Source: an uncultured Actinomycetes bacterium (GTDB lineage: Bacteria > Actinomycetota > Actinomycetes > Nanopelagicales > Nanopelagicaceae). Taken from it: a stretch of DNA of 53,566 nucleotides. This document shows positions 9,585 to 19,570 of this stretch, in pieces. Made by a program: the position numbers and the translations under genes. Position 1 is the stretch's first letter. Every line of letters begins with the position of its first letter. The notes beneath the pieces are model-generated. The model saw nothing but the letters and a program-made list of their open reading frames with translations. It had not been told where the DNA came from and did no database searches. Location of the stretch: assembly GCA_903919375.1 (NCBI GenBank), contig CAIXHZ010000015.1:1-53566 (forward strand). The letters are read 5' to 3'.

Positions 9585-11065
9585 TGAAAAAAGTAACTGG
9601 ACCTACTGATCATGTCGTCATTGTTGGCGCGGGATTAGGTGGCTTGAGTGCAGCTCTTCGCCTAGCGGGCGCTGGCCGAAAAGTTACTATCGTTGAGCGC
9701 GAACTCGTTCCTGGTGGCCGAAATGGATTACTCAACAAAGATGGCTACGCCTTTGATACCGGTCCTACTGTCTTAACAATGCCTGATCTCATTCAAGATG
9801 CGCTCTCCTGTGTTGGAGAGAAATTGGAAGATTGGCTCGAACTACTCCCCCTTAAACCCCTCTATCGCGCTTTTTATCATGATGGCTCCACCCTCGATGT
9901 ACATGCCGAAACTGGCCGGATGCAAGAAGAGATTCGCAACGTTATTGGCCCCGATGAAGCAGCGGGCTATACCAAGTACGTAGATTTTGTGACCAAGTTA
10001 TACAAATATGAGATGAAAGATTTCATCGATCGTAATATTGATTCACCTCTTAATTTACTGACACCTAATTTGGCAAAATTAATTGCCATTGGTGGTTTCA
10101 GACACCTTGCACCTAAAGTCAATGAATTTCTCAAAGACCCGCGCACTCAAAAGGTTTACTCTTTCCAAGCGATGTATGCCGGTGTCAGTCCCCAGCAAGC
10201 ACTTGCAATCTATGCCGTCATTGCCTATATGGATTCAGTGAACGGTGTCTTCTTTCCGAAAGGTGGCATGCACGCCCTACCGCGCGCACTTGCCGGCGCC
10301 GCAGAAAAGCATGGCGTGAAATTTATTTACGGGAGTTCGGTCACCACTGTCGAACACTCGGGTGGTCGAGCTAAGGCAGTCATTACAGATAAGGGTGAGC
10401 GGATTGAATGTGACGCCCTCATTCTTAACCCAGATCTCCCAGTCGCATATCGAGAATTGTTGGGCTACACCCCACCGTCAGTGAAGCGATTGAAGTATTC
10501 GCCATCGTGCGTCACGCTCTTGGTCGGATCTACAAAATCCTATGATCGCTTAGCTCACCACAATATTCACTTCGGAAAGTCCTGGGATGGGGTCTTTGAC
10601 GAACTCATCAAGAAGAAGACACTCATGACTGACCCAAGCTTGCTTGTGACTGTTCCTTCCCACGATGACAAATCACTTGCTCCAGTGGGTAAGAATTCTT
10701 ATTACATCCTCTTCCCTACCCCAAACCTCACTGCCGATATCGACTGGAAAGTTGAAGGATCTCGTTATCGAGACCAGATGCTTCGCACGATGGAAGAGCG
10801 TGGTTATGACGGTTTCATTGACTCGGTCGAAGTAGAACACATGACTACGCCTCTTGATTGGCAAGAGCAAGGCATGGAGGCCGGCGCACCTTTCGCTAGT
10901 GCCCACACCTTCTTCCAGACCGGTCCTTTCCGCCCTAAGAACATGGCTAAAGGCTTTGAGAACGTTGTATTCGCAGGTTCGGGAACTCAGCCCGGTGTGG
11001 GTGTTCCGATGGTTCTTATCTCTGGCCGGTTAGCTGCTGAGCGTATTGTTGGTCCTGTTAAATAA
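9584..11065 (+). CDS. crtI: Phytoene desaturase
   Basis: GTG start overlapping crtE TAG; VIVGAGLGGLSAALRLAGAGRKVTIVE and C-terminal FAGSGTQPGVGVPMVLISG. Confidence 0.9.
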   Translation: MKKVTGPTDHVVIVGAGLGGLSAALRLAGAGRKVTIVERELVPGGRNGLLNKDGYAFDTGPTVLTMPDLIQDALSCVGEKLEDWLELLPLKPLYRAFYHDGSTLDVHAETGRMQEEIRNVIGPDEAAGYTKYVDFVTKLYKYEMKDFIDRNIDSPLNLLTPNLAKLIAIGGFRHLAPKVNEFLKDPRTQKVYSFQAMYAGVSPQQALAIYAVIAYMDSVNGVFFPKGGMHALPRALAGAAEKHGVKFIYGSSVTTVEHSGGRAKAVITDKGERIECDALILNPDLPVAYRELLGYTPPSVKRLKYSPSCVTLLVGSTKSYDRLAHHNIHFGKSWDGVFDELIKKKTLMTDPSLLVTVPSHDDKSLAPVGKNSYYILFPTPNLTADIDWKVEGSRYRDQMLRTMEERGYDGFIDSVEVEHMTTPLDWQEQGMEAGAPFASAHTFFQTGPFRPKNMAKGFENVVFAGSGTQPGVGVPMVLISGRLAAERIVGPVK

Positions 11066-11579
11066 GAACTGAGATTTGCTTTCCAGGAAAAGCGGCTGCG
11101 AACTTTTCTTGACCGGCCAATTCCGCTATCTCGATTAAGACTAGAGCGCTGCCTAGTACTCCGCCACAACGCTCGATCAACTTGGCAGCTGCAATAAGTG
11201 TTCCGCCAGTGGCCAACACATCATCAATTAATAAGACACGAGCGCCGGGTTCAATCGCATCTTCATGAATCTCAAGCGTATTGCTACCGTACTCCAGCGA
11301 GTACGACTCTGAATGACTCTTATACGGAAGCTTTCCACTCTTGCGAATAGGAATAAAACCTTTGCCACTCCTCGCGGCTATGGCAGCGCCGAAGATGAAT
11401 CCGCGCGCCTCTACTCCAGCTACGGCATCAAACTCGCCGGCAATCTCCATCAAGCCTTCGATCGCCGCAGCAAATCCATCGGCATCTGCAAGAACCGGAG
11501 TGATATCTTTAAAGAGAATTCCTGGCGAAGGAAAATCTGGAATATCACGAATTAAATCCTGGACAAGGTGCTTCTTCAT
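11058..11579 (-). CDS. apt: Adenine phosphoribosyltransferase
   Basis: DIPDFPSPGILFKDITPVLAD, GVEARGFIFGAAIA, RVLLIDDVLATGGT; SD GAGGAGA before ATG 11579. Confidence 0.93.
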   Translation of the reverse strand: MKKHLVQDLIRDIPDFPSPGILFKDITPVLADADGFAAAIEGLMEIAGEFDAVAGVEARGFIFGAAIAARSGKGFIPIRKSGKLPYKSHSESYSLEYGSNTLEIHEDAIEPGARVLLIDDVLATGGTLIAAAKLIERCGGVLGSALVLIEIAELAGQEKFAAAFPGKQISVLI

Positions 11580-11605
11580 ATCTCTCCTCGGTACCAAAAA
11601 TGGAG

Positions 11606-11635
11606 CTGGGCCCCAGAGTTTCCTCTAGAGCCCAG
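11606..11635 (-). terminator. 13-bp stem (with G-T wobbles) and GAAA tetraloop hairpin between NCS2 permease and apt; U5 tract about 4 nt downstream on the minus strand
   Basis: Minus strand CTGGGCTCTAGAG-GAAA-CTCTGGGGCCCAG CTCCATTTTT. Confidence 0.55.
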
Positions 11636-11654
11636 TCTCGTTAGAGCGGTGAAA

Positions 11655-13169
11655 TTACTTGCTAATCCACAGGTTGATTGGAGATTGCAAGAAGTAGACC
11701 ACGAATAGACCAGATACGACGTAAAGAAGTGCATGGACTTCCTTAGCGCGACCCTGAACAACGCGGACCAAGACGTGAGACAAGAATCCAGCGCCAATAC
11801 CTACTGAAATATTGTAAGTAAATGGCATCAAGATGATGCTCAAGAATGCTGGGATACCAATTCCATAATCAGACCATTCAACTTCCTTGATCTGAGACAT
11901 CATCAAGAACCCAACAATGACGAGTGCAGGAGTTGCAGCCTCGTAAGGAATGACCTTAACGATTGGAGCAAAGAATGTGGTGAGCAGGAAGAGAACGCCT
12001 GTCACTACCGAGGCGAGCCCAGTGCGAGCACCTTCGCCGACGCCTGAAGCAGACTCGATATAGGAGGTGTTGGAAGAGATGCTTCCTACGCCGCCTGCCG
12101 CTGCTGCCACTGAGTCAACAAAGAGGATCTTGTTGTTGTTAGGAATATTTCCCTGAGCATCGATCAAGTTGGCCTCAGTTGCAATTGCGGTCACGGTGCC
12201 AACTGTGTCGAAGAAGTCAGAGAGAAGAAGTGTGAAGACGATCAGAACTGCTGCCACGATAGATACGCCAGCTACATGGAAGCCGCCGAAGATGCTGAAG
12301 TGACCAAAGAGGCTGAAATCTGGCTTTGCCACAATCTTACTTGGGATAGTGGGAACGTTTAGTCCCCAGCCCTTGGGATTGATGTAATCACCTGATGGAA
12401 TAAGGAATCCCTTATAATTAGCAGGCATCTTGCCGCCGAATACACCCTTGACTACGCCTGCAGGAAGATAGTTTTCACCGATCTTGAAAGCCTTCTCTAC
12501 GATAATCGAGAGAATTGTAGAAGCGACTACGCCAATCAAAATTGCACCCTTGATTTTGCGAACCATGAGAATGATCATCAAGATGAGGCCGAAGGCGAAG
12601 ACGATGATTGGCCAACCAACGAGGTTACCGTTATCGCCAAGTGTTACAGGAACTGGTCCCTGGCCGGTACGACGAACGAATCCTGAATCAACAAGACCGA
12701 TCAAAGTAATGAATAGCCCAATACCAACCGAGATAGCAATCTTAAGTTGCTGCGGAACGGCGCGGAAGACTGCCGTACGGAATCCGGTGAGAACCAAGAT
12801 GGTGATGATGATTCCCTCTACGACAATGAGGCCCATTGCATCTGCCCATGTCATTCGAGAAGCAATACCGACGGCAACGAAGGTGTTGAGGCCGAGACCG
12901 GTTGCGAGCGCTAACGGGAAGTTAGCAAGTGCGCCCATAAGGAGGGTAAGCAGACCAGCCATAAGTGCAGTCATTGCCGCAATCGCAGCAAAGTTAGCGC
13001 CAGTGGTGCCGCCGCCGAGGTAGTGGCCGGTTGAGTCTTTTGCGCCACCGAGAATAAGTGGATTTAACGCGACGATGTAAGCCATGGTGAAGAAGGTGAC
13101 GAATCCGCCACGAACTTCCCGGCCAACGGTCGAACCGCGTTCTTTGATCTTGAAGAACGTATCGAGCAT
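11655..13169 (-). CDS. NCS2 family purine permease (AzgA-like)
   Basis: 504 aa multi-TM; TFFTMAYIVALNPLIL, ATGLGLNTFVAVGI, SDFFDTVGTVTAIA, SSNTSYIESASGVGEGARTGL. Confidence 0.9.
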   Translation of the reverse strand: MLDTFFKIKERGSTVGREVRGGFVTFFTMAYIVALNPLILGGAKDSTGHYLGGGTTGANFAAIAAMTALMAGLLTLLMGALANFPLALATGLGLNTFVAVGIASRMTWADAMGLIVVEGIIITILVLTGFRTAVFRAVPQQLKIAISVGIGLFITLIGLVDSGFVRRTGQGPVPVTLGDNGNLVGWPIIVFAFGLILMIILMVRKIKGAILIGVVASTILSIIVEKAFKIGENYLPAGVVKGVFGGKMPANYKGFLIPSGDYINPKGWGLNVPTIPSKIVAKPDFSLFGHFSIFGGFHVAGVSIVAAVLIVFTLLLSDFFDTVGTVTAIATEANLIDAQGNIPNNNKILFVDSVAAAAGGVGSISSNTSYIESASGVGEGARTGLASVVTGVLFLLTTFFAPIVKVIPYEAATPALVIVGFLMMSQIKEVEWSDYGIGIPAFLSIILMPFTYNISVGIGAGFLSHVLVRVVQGRAKEVHALLYVVSGLFVVYFLQSPINLWISK

Positions 13170-13302
13170 GAGGGACCTTCCTGATTTTGTTATCGGGGGT
13201 GGTTGCGACCCCGCGTGAAGTGACGGCTCACGAAGCCGAGGGAATACTGAGAAAAATACCTTCCGCCCGCCCTTACTACGGAGTTCGCCACGCCCACCTC
13301 AC

Positions 13303-13308
13303 TAGACT
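13303..13308 (+). promoter_or_regulatory. Putative -10 element for crtB (TAGACT, 6 nt before ATG; leaderless)
   Basis: TAGACT-TTACTC-ATG. Confidence 0.5.
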
Positions 13309-13314
13309 TTACTC

Positions 13315-14289
13315 ATGAGTACTGAGCGTGAAATGAGCCTGGCTGGGAAAAATCCAGTACAGATCGGTCCGCTCACTGGCCGAGAGTTGAAAGCTGCGGG
13401 CATTGCCGACCCTGACCTCCAGGCCTCTTTTGCTGAGTGCAAACGCCTTAACTCTTTACACGGCAAGACGTATTACTTGGCCACCCTCCTCCTCCCGCCG
13501 GCGAAGCGTCCCTTCGTCCACGCACTTTACGGTTTTGCCCGATACGCCGATGAGATCGTCGATGACCTTAATTCCACTTTAAGCGATGAAGAAAAGGCAG
13601 TAGCGCTCTCAACATGGGGCGAGAGCGTCCTTGCCGATATTCAGGCCGGTCGGAGCAATGATCACATCGGCCAGGCGCTGGTGGAGACAGTACGTCGCTT
13701 CAATATTCCACTCGAATATTTCACTGCCTTTCTCCATTCCATGACCATGGACCTCACTGTGACCGAATATCAGAGCTACTCCGACTTGATGGAATATGTC
13801 TATGGCTCAGCAAGCGTAATCGGCCTAGAGATGCTCCCTATTTTGGGGGTTGTTTCCGAATCTGCGCGCGCAGAAGCCACCGTCGCTGCCGAAAAATTAG
13901 GGACTGCCTTTCAATTAGCAAACTTCATTCGTGACGTCGGTGAAGATCTCGACCGCGGTCGAATCTACTTGCCCATAGACGAACTCCAATCCCATGGTGT
14001 CACCTCTGAAATGTTAGAGGAGCGAGTTCTCACGCCTCAGATTCGTTCTGCGCTAACGGAGCAGATAGAGCGCGTGCGTAAATTGCAACGAGAGGCGGCG
14101 TCGGGAATCGAACTCTTATCAGCCGATGCCCGCCCTTGCATGTATGCAGCGAGCGAGTTGTACTGCGGCATTGTTGATGAAGTCGAGAAAATTGATTACG
14201 AAATTTTCACCAAGCGCGCAAAAACTTCGACCGGCCGACGCCTTCGAGTTGCTCTCCCAGCTTACGCAGAAGCGCTGAGGGCTCGATGA
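13315..14289 (+). CDS. crtB: Phytoene synthase
   Basis: YYLATLLLPPAKRPFVHALYGFARYADEIVDD and AFQLANFIRDVGEDLDRGRIYLP motifs. Confidence 0.93.
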   Translation: MSTEREMSLAGKNPVQIGPLTGRELKAAGIADPDLQASFAECKRLNSLHGKTYYLATLLLPPAKRPFVHALYGFARYADEIVDDLNSTLSDEEKAVALSTWGESVLADIQAGRSNDHIGQALVETVRRFNIPLEYFTAFLHSMTMDLTVTEYQSYSDLMEYVYGSASVIGLEMLPILGVVSESARAEATVAAEKLGTAFQLANFIRDVGEDLDRGRIYLPIDELQSHGVTSEMLEERVLTPQIRSALTEQIERVRKLQREAASGIELLSADARPCMYAASELYCGIVDEVEKIDYEIFTKRAKTSTGRRLRVALPAYAEALRAR

Positions 14290-14873
14290 CTATTTTTCCG
14301 ATCACACATGAGATTGCACAAAAAATCGTCAGCGCTCCGGCAAATGAGAAGTTGGCTCCCGGCACCCAACTCATCTGCATCGATGGACCGGCAGGTTCTG
14401 GCAAGACCACACTCGCCTCTGAATTAGCAGAGCGATTTGCTACGCAAGGAATAAGCACCACCATCATTCATATGGATTCTCTCTACGATGGTTGGGGCGA
14501 GCCACTCGGGAAAACTCTTCGCGATCGGTTGCGAACCGTTGTATTGCCCGCACTTTCGCTCGGTAAAGATTTCTCGCTCCCCGCCTTTGACTGGCTGATC
14601 GATGCATGGGGCGTTGCGGAAAAATACTCCACCGCCCAAGTAATCATTTTGGAAGGCGTTGGGTCATTTCAAAAGATGAGCCGTTCGTATTCAACCCTGG
14701 GCATTTGGATTGAAGTATCGGCAGAAGAAGGTCGCGAGCGAGTTCTCGAACGCGATGGCTATCACCTCGAGCCACAGATCAAACATTGGCAGAAGAAGGA
14801 ACGTGAACACTTCACAGTTGAAGGCACGAAAGCGGCGGCAGAGTTTCACTTAGTAGGTAGCGATCGTGGCTGA
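14286..14873 (+). CDS. P-loop nucleoside/nucleotide (uridine kinase-like) kinase
   Basis: 195 aa; IDGPAGSGKTTLASELA Walker A; HMDSLYDGW; ATGA overlap with crtB. Confidence 0.75.
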   Translation: MTIFPITHEIAQKIVSAPANEKLAPGTQLICIDGPAGSGKTTLASELAERFATQGISTTIIHMDSLYDGWGEPLGKTLRDRLRTVVLPALSLGKDFSLPAFDWLIDAWGVAEKYSTAQVIILEGVGSFQKMSRSYSTLGIWIEVSAEEGRERVLERDGYHLEPQIKHWQKKEREHFTVEGTKAAAEFHLVGSDRG

Positions 14874-16755
14874 CCTCACTGGCGAGCTCATCGATGGTCG
14901 CTATCAGCTTCAGAAGTTGCTCGCAGCCGGCGGAATGGCTTCGATCTATGCTGCGCTCGATACTCGACTCGATCGAAGAGTAGCTGTAAAGATTATGCAT
15001 TCGCATTTAGCTAATGATGAAGATTTTGTTAACCGATTTATCCGAGAGGCAAAGGCAACCGCATCACTCTCTCACCCCAACATTGTGGCCATTCAGGATC
15101 AAGGCTGGAATGAGGGCGGCGCTCCCGCTGTCTTTATCGTGATGGAATTGATCGATGGCTTCACGCTGCGCGAATTAATTAACGAACGAGGCGCACTCGC
15201 TCCCATTGAAGCGCTTCGTTTCCTCTCCCCTGTTGTGAGCGCACTCGCTGCTGCCCATAAAGCCGGAATCATTCATCGTGATATCAAACCGGAAAATATT
15301 CTGATCTCCACTGATGGTCGAGTAAAGATTGCTGATTTTGGACTAGCTCGCGGAAGTGAACTTGGCTCGACGATGACAGTTGAGTCAAGTGTCATTCTCG
15401 GCAGTGTCTCGTACTTATCCCCCGAACAAGTTCAACGTGGTATTTCAGATTCGCGAAGTGATATTTACTCACTCGGCATTCTCTTCTTCGAATTGCTCAC
15501 AGGAGAGCGTCCCTTTGCCGCCGACTCCCCTATTCAAATTGCTTACAAACATGTCAACGAACGAGTCCCTGCTCCATCAAGCTTGAAATCCTCAATTCCT
15601 GCAAGCGTTGATCAAGTTGTCGCCAAAGCAACCGACCCTAATCCCGATAAGCGCTTCCGTGATGCCTCCGAGCTTCAACTCGCCCTGCAATCACTATCGC
15701 AGGCGCTCGATCCAGCAAAGCGGCAACTCAGTCTTGAATTAGATATCCCCGTCAACACCATTCTAAAATCAAGCAAAAAGGCGCGAAAAACGAGAGAGAA
15801 GACGGAAGCTCCTATGGCTAAAGAGAAGACCAGCACTACGGCTCAACTCAAGCGCAAGCGCAAGCTTTCTCGTCGAGTGAAACGAAATCGCGTAATTGCC
15901 ATTCTGATCATTCTTGGAGCGCTCTGCTTCGGTTGGTACACACAGTTTGGTCCTGGTTCGCAAATTGGAATTCCATCCGTGGTAGGCATGAGCCAGAGCG
16001 ATGCCGTTGCCGCGCTTTCGCCATTGAAATTATCTGTGAAAGTTACGGGCCAAGAATTCAGCGAAGATGTTCCCAAAGGTGCGATCATCTCCTCCAACCC
16101 TGGTGGTGGTGGCCATCTTGGAGCCGGCGGTGTTGTTCTTCTGACAATCTCCAAAGGTCCCGAGCGAATCACTGTTCCCATCCTTGCTGGCCTCACACCA
16201 GATGCCGCAGCCGCTGCGCTGACTCAGGCTGGGCTCAAAGTTGGAAGTTCCTCCGAAAATTTCGATCCATCGGTAGCCGCCGGTTTGATCTCTGATAGCA
16301 ATCCCACAGTCGGCACTGAAGTTCGCCGAAACAGCCTTGTGAATCTAATTGTCAGCAAGGGCGCACAACAAGTCAGCGCTAATTCCTATGTTGGACTCAC
16401 CAGCGACCAAGCTCTTAATGAACTCAATTCCGCTGGCTTTATTGTGAAGAGCACATATGGTTTTTCAGAGAAAGTTCCAGCCGGATCCATCATCTCCCAA
16501 ACTCCAGATGGTTCCACTCCTATCGCCAAGGGCAGCACCATTACTTTGGTTATCTCCAAGGGGCCATCAGGAATTTATGTTCCCAATGTCTTCTCACTGA
16601 CTGCAGCACAAGCGACCCAAACGCTCGAAAATATGGGTCTTAAGGTGAAGATCCATAAGATCGGAAGCGCCAAAGTGAAGAAGGTAACGCATGTGGTTCC
16701 GGTCGTAGGGACGAAAGTTCCCGTCGGTTCCACAATTACGATCACTGTCAGTTAG
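14866..16755 (+). CDS. Serine/threonine protein kinase with PASTA domains (PknB/PknL-like)
   Basis: GTG start; HRDIKPENILI, ADFGLARG, TM at about residues 340-360, then about four PASTA-like repeats. Confidence 0.93.
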   Translation: MADLTGELIDGRYQLQKLLAAGGMASIYAALDTRLDRRVAVKIMHSHLANDEDFVNRFIREAKATASLSHPNIVAIQDQGWNEGGAPAVFIVMELIDGFTLRELINERGALAPIEALRFLSPVVSALAAAHKAGIIHRDIKPENILISTDGRVKIADFGLARGSELGSTMTVESSVILGSVSYLSPEQVQRGISDSRSDIYSLGILFFELLTGERPFAADSPIQIAYKHVNERVPAPSSLKSSIPASVDQVVAKATDPNPDKRFRDASELQLALQSLSQALDPAKRQLSLELDIPVNTILKSSKKARKTREKTEAPMAKEKTSTTAQLKRKRKLSRRVKRNRVIAILIILGALCFGWYTQFGPGSQIGIPSVVGMSQSDAVAALSPLKLSVKVTGQEFSEDVPKGAIISSNPGGGGHLGAGGVVLLTISKGPERITVPILAGLTPDAAAAALTQAGLKVGSSSENFDPSVAAGLISDSNPTVGTEVRRNSLVNLIVSKGAQQVSANSYVGLTSDQALNELNSAGFIVKSTYGFSEKVPAGSIISQTPDGSTPIAKGSTITLVISKGPSGIYVPNVFSLTAAQATQTLENMGLKVKIHKIGSAKVKKVTHVVPVVGTKVPVGSTITITVS

Positions 16756-16764
16756 TCTGCGGGG

Positions 16765-17634
16765 ATGAGCAGCTCACCCCGTCTTGGCGCCCACACTCCT
16801 ACATCCGGTGGAATGGCCAAGCGTTCAATCGCCTATGCCCGCGAAGTAGGCGCTGAGGCAATCCAGGTCTTCGCCTCCAATCCCCGCGGCTGGGCAATGC
16901 CCGAGGCCAATGTCGAAGCAGATATTGCATTTCGAGATATCGCACTCGAACTCGATATCCAGACGTATGTTCACGCTCCATTCCTCATCAATCTCGGCTC
17001 GCCTACCGAAGCAACCTATAAGAACTCGGTCGCTTCAACTTCATATTCACTGAAGCGTGGTCGCGAAATTGGTGCTCAAGGTGTCGTCATTCATACTGGC
17101 TCAGCTGTCGATGAGTCACATATCGAAAAAGCTTGGAAGCAGATCAACAAGGGAATGATGCCTGTTCTGAATAATTTAACAGATGAAGATCCCTGGCTTT
17201 TGCTCGAGCCCACTGCCGGCCAAGGTCAATCACTCGTCAAAAAACTGGATGATCTCACCAAATATTTCGACGCCCTGGAATGGCATCCCAAAGTTGGTGT
17301 TTGTCTCGATACCTGTCACGTCTTTGCTGCCGGCCACGACATTGCCAAAAAAGGCGGCATGACAGAGACCCTAGATCTCCTCGTCTCCATTGTGGGCATC
17401 GAACGAATTCAATTGATTCACGCTAACGATTCGATGGATGTTTGCGGAGCGCTCAAAGATCGCCACCAAAATCTCGGCGATGGCGAAATTGGTCTAAAGC
17501 CGTTCGAAGAACTTCTTGCCCACCCAGCAGTTGCCAACGCCCCATTAATCTTGGAGACGCCTGGCATGGAGCCTGAGCATGGAAAAGAAGTTGCTTTATT
17601 AAAGAAAATGCGGGCCAAAGTAGCGAAGGCATAA
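16765..17634 (+). CDS. nfo: Deoxyribonuclease IV (AP endonuclease)
   Basis: RLGAHTPTSGGMAKRSIAYAREVGAEAIQVFASNPRGW; GVCLDTCHVFAAGHD; HANDSMDVCGALKDRHQNLGDGEIG. Confidence 0.92.
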   Translation: MSSSPRLGAHTPTSGGMAKRSIAYAREVGAEAIQVFASNPRGWAMPEANVEADIAFRDIALELDIQTYVHAPFLINLGSPTEATYKNSVASTSYSLKRGREIGAQGVVIHTGSAVDESHIEKAWKQINKGMMPVLNNLTDEDPWLLLEPTAGQGQSLVKKLDDLTKYFDALEWHPKVGVCLDTCHVFAAGHDIAKKGGMTETLDLLVSIVGIERIQLIHANDSMDVCGALKDRHQNLGDGEIGLKPFEELLAHPAVANAPLILETPGMEPEHGKEVALLKKMRAKVAKA

Positions 17635-17636
17635 TA

Positions 17637-18524
17637 ATGGCGCAGCGCCTAAAGATTCAGCGAAAATATATTGCATCGCCCTTGCTCCTGATTGTTGCCG
17701 CAATTTGGGGAAGTTCCTTCGTTGTCATGAAAGGCACGCTCCAGCGACAGGATGTAAATTCTTTTCTCGCGACTCGCTTTTTCATAGCAACGTTAGTCCT
17801 CATTGCCATTAAGCCATCTGCGCTCAAGAAAATCGATCGCCGCTTTCTTGCAAAAGGCGTGCTAGTGGGAGCATTCCTCGGAACTGGATATATTCTCCAA
17901 ACTTTTGGATTAACTCTGACGTCCATTGCAAAAACTGGATTCATAACTGGTCTCTACGCCGTCTTTACGCCGCTGATTGCCGCCGGAATATTGCGCAAAA
18001 GAGTGACGGCCTTTCAATGGGGAGCGGTCTTGCTTGCCACGGTTGGATTAGCTCTACTCTCCTTTAAGGGCTTGAGCATGGGGCTCGGCGAATTTCTCGT
18101 ACTCCTGAGTTCTCTCTTCTTTGCACTTCACATCATCGCACTCGGCGAGTGGAGCGCCGGCATGGATACCTACGCCCTCTCTATCGTTCAAATGGCAACA
18201 GTCACTGCGATCTCCCTTACCGCATCGCTCAAAAGCGGCTATCACCTCCCGCCTGATGGCGGAGTGTGGACAGCGGTTATCTATACCGGCCTCTTTGCCT
18301 CTGCCTTTGCTTTCTTCATTATGACTTGGGGGCAAACTTTCATCACCCCCACCGCTATCGGAATCATCTTGATGTCCGAATACATATTTGCCGCCCTCTT
18401 TGCAGTTATCTTCACTTCCGAACATCTCACGGTGAAAGTTCTCATCGGGGGTACTCTTGTGATCCTTGCCATGGCAGCAATTATTTGGGCAGATGGCCGA
18501 GAGCCAGAAAAGGTACAAACATGA
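17637..18524 (+). CDS. EamA/DMT family transporter
   Basis: 295 aa; AAIWGSSFVVMKGTL and duplicated EamA hydrophobic pattern. Confidence 0.88.
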   Translation: MAQRLKIQRKYIASPLLLIVAAIWGSSFVVMKGTLQRQDVNSFLATRFFIATLVLIAIKPSALKKIDRRFLAKGVLVGAFLGTGYILQTFGLTLTSIAKTGFITGLYAVFTPLIAAGILRKRVTAFQWGAVLLATVGLALLSFKGLSMGLGEFLVLLSSLFFALHIIALGEWSAGMDTYALSIVQMATVTAISLTASLKSGYHLPPDGGVWTAVIYTGLFASAFAFFIMTWGQTFITPTAIGIILMSEYIFAALFAVIFTSEHLTVKVLIGGTLVILAMAAIIWADGREPEKVQT

Positions 18525-19570
18525 TTGATTTACGCTCCGATACAGTTACTAAACCGTCGCTTGCGATGCGCGAAGCCATGATGAGCGCACCAGTCGGCGA
18601 TGATGTCTATGGTGATGATGTGACTGTCAATGCCCTTGAAGCGCGCGTTGCTGCCATGTTCGGTAAAGAGGCTGGATTATTTGCGCCATCTGGATCACTA
18701 GCCAACCAGCTTGCTATTCGATCACTCGTTAAGCCTGGCGAAGAGTTATTAGCCGAAACAAACTCTCATATCGTTCGTGCCGAACTTGGCGCAGCCGCTG
18801 TCTTTAGTGGGATCACCACTCGCACGTGGCCTGGTGGTCCCCGTGGAATTCTTTCGGCGGAAGATGCCTTAGCTATCGCGCGCCCAGATTCTGGACCTTA
18901 TCTCGTTTCGACTACAGCGATCGCGGTAGAAAATACTCATAACTTTGGTGGCGGTAGCGTGCAATCGATTTCGGAGATTGCAACACTTCGCGAGAAATCG
19001 AAGGCGATGGGAATTGCCCTCCACTTAGATGGCGCGCGAATCTGGAATGCGCACATCGCTTCGGGGGTAAGTTTTGCAGAATATGGAAAGCACTTTGACA
19101 CCATTAGCGTCTGTCTCTCCAAGGGACTTGGTGCACCAGTTGGCTCGATCATGCTCTCCACTCAGGAACGGATTACCGCCTCCCGCCAATGGCGTAAACG
19201 TTACGGCGGAGGCATGCGACAGATTGGAATGTTGGCTGCAGCGGCCGACTATGCCCTCGATAACAATTTAGCGCTGCTGGCTGAAGACCATCGCCGTGCT
19301 AGGGCACTTGCTCAAGCGTGTGCCGACATCTCACCATCTTTTATCAATCCCCATGACGTCGAGACCAATATCGTCGCCTTAGATCTAGCTTCTATTTCAC
19401 TCACCGCTGCGGAGTTAAATGCGCAATTGAAGAACGAAGGGATCGCCGCAAGCGCCCTAGGACCTAAATTCTTGCGCTTAGTCACTCACTTAGATTTCAG
19501 CGACAGCGATCTTGAGATGAGTATTGCCGTACTTCAGAAATTATTGAAGAGCGCCCTCAAAGCGAAGTAG
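18521..19570 (+). CDS. Low-specificity L-threonine aldolase
   Basis: MIDLRSDTVTKPSLAMREAMMSAPVGDDVYGDDVTVNALE; HLDGARIWNAH; SKGLGAPVGS; start ATG 18521 with ATGA overlap. Confidence 0.92.
   Translation: MIDLRSDTVTKPSLAMREAMMSAPVGDDVYGDDVTVNALEARVAAMFGKEAGLFAPSGSLANQLAIRSLVKPGEELLAETNSHIVRAELGAAAVFSGITTRTWPGGPRGILSAEDALAIARPDSGPYLVSTTAIAVENTHNFGGGSVQSISEIATLREKSKAMGIALHLDGARIWNAHIASGVSFAEYGKHFDTISVCLSKGLGAPVGSIMLSTQERITASRQWRKRYGGGMRQIGMLAAAADYALDNNLALLAEDHRRARALAQACADISPSFINPHDVETNIVALDLASISLTAAELNAQLKNEGIAASALGPKFLRLVTHLDFSDSDLEMSIAVLQKLLKSALKAK

Noticed and set aside
12484-13023. 179-aa plus-strand ORF
   Set aside because: Fully antisense to the NCS2 permease; composition looks like a shadow ORF and no family is recognisable.
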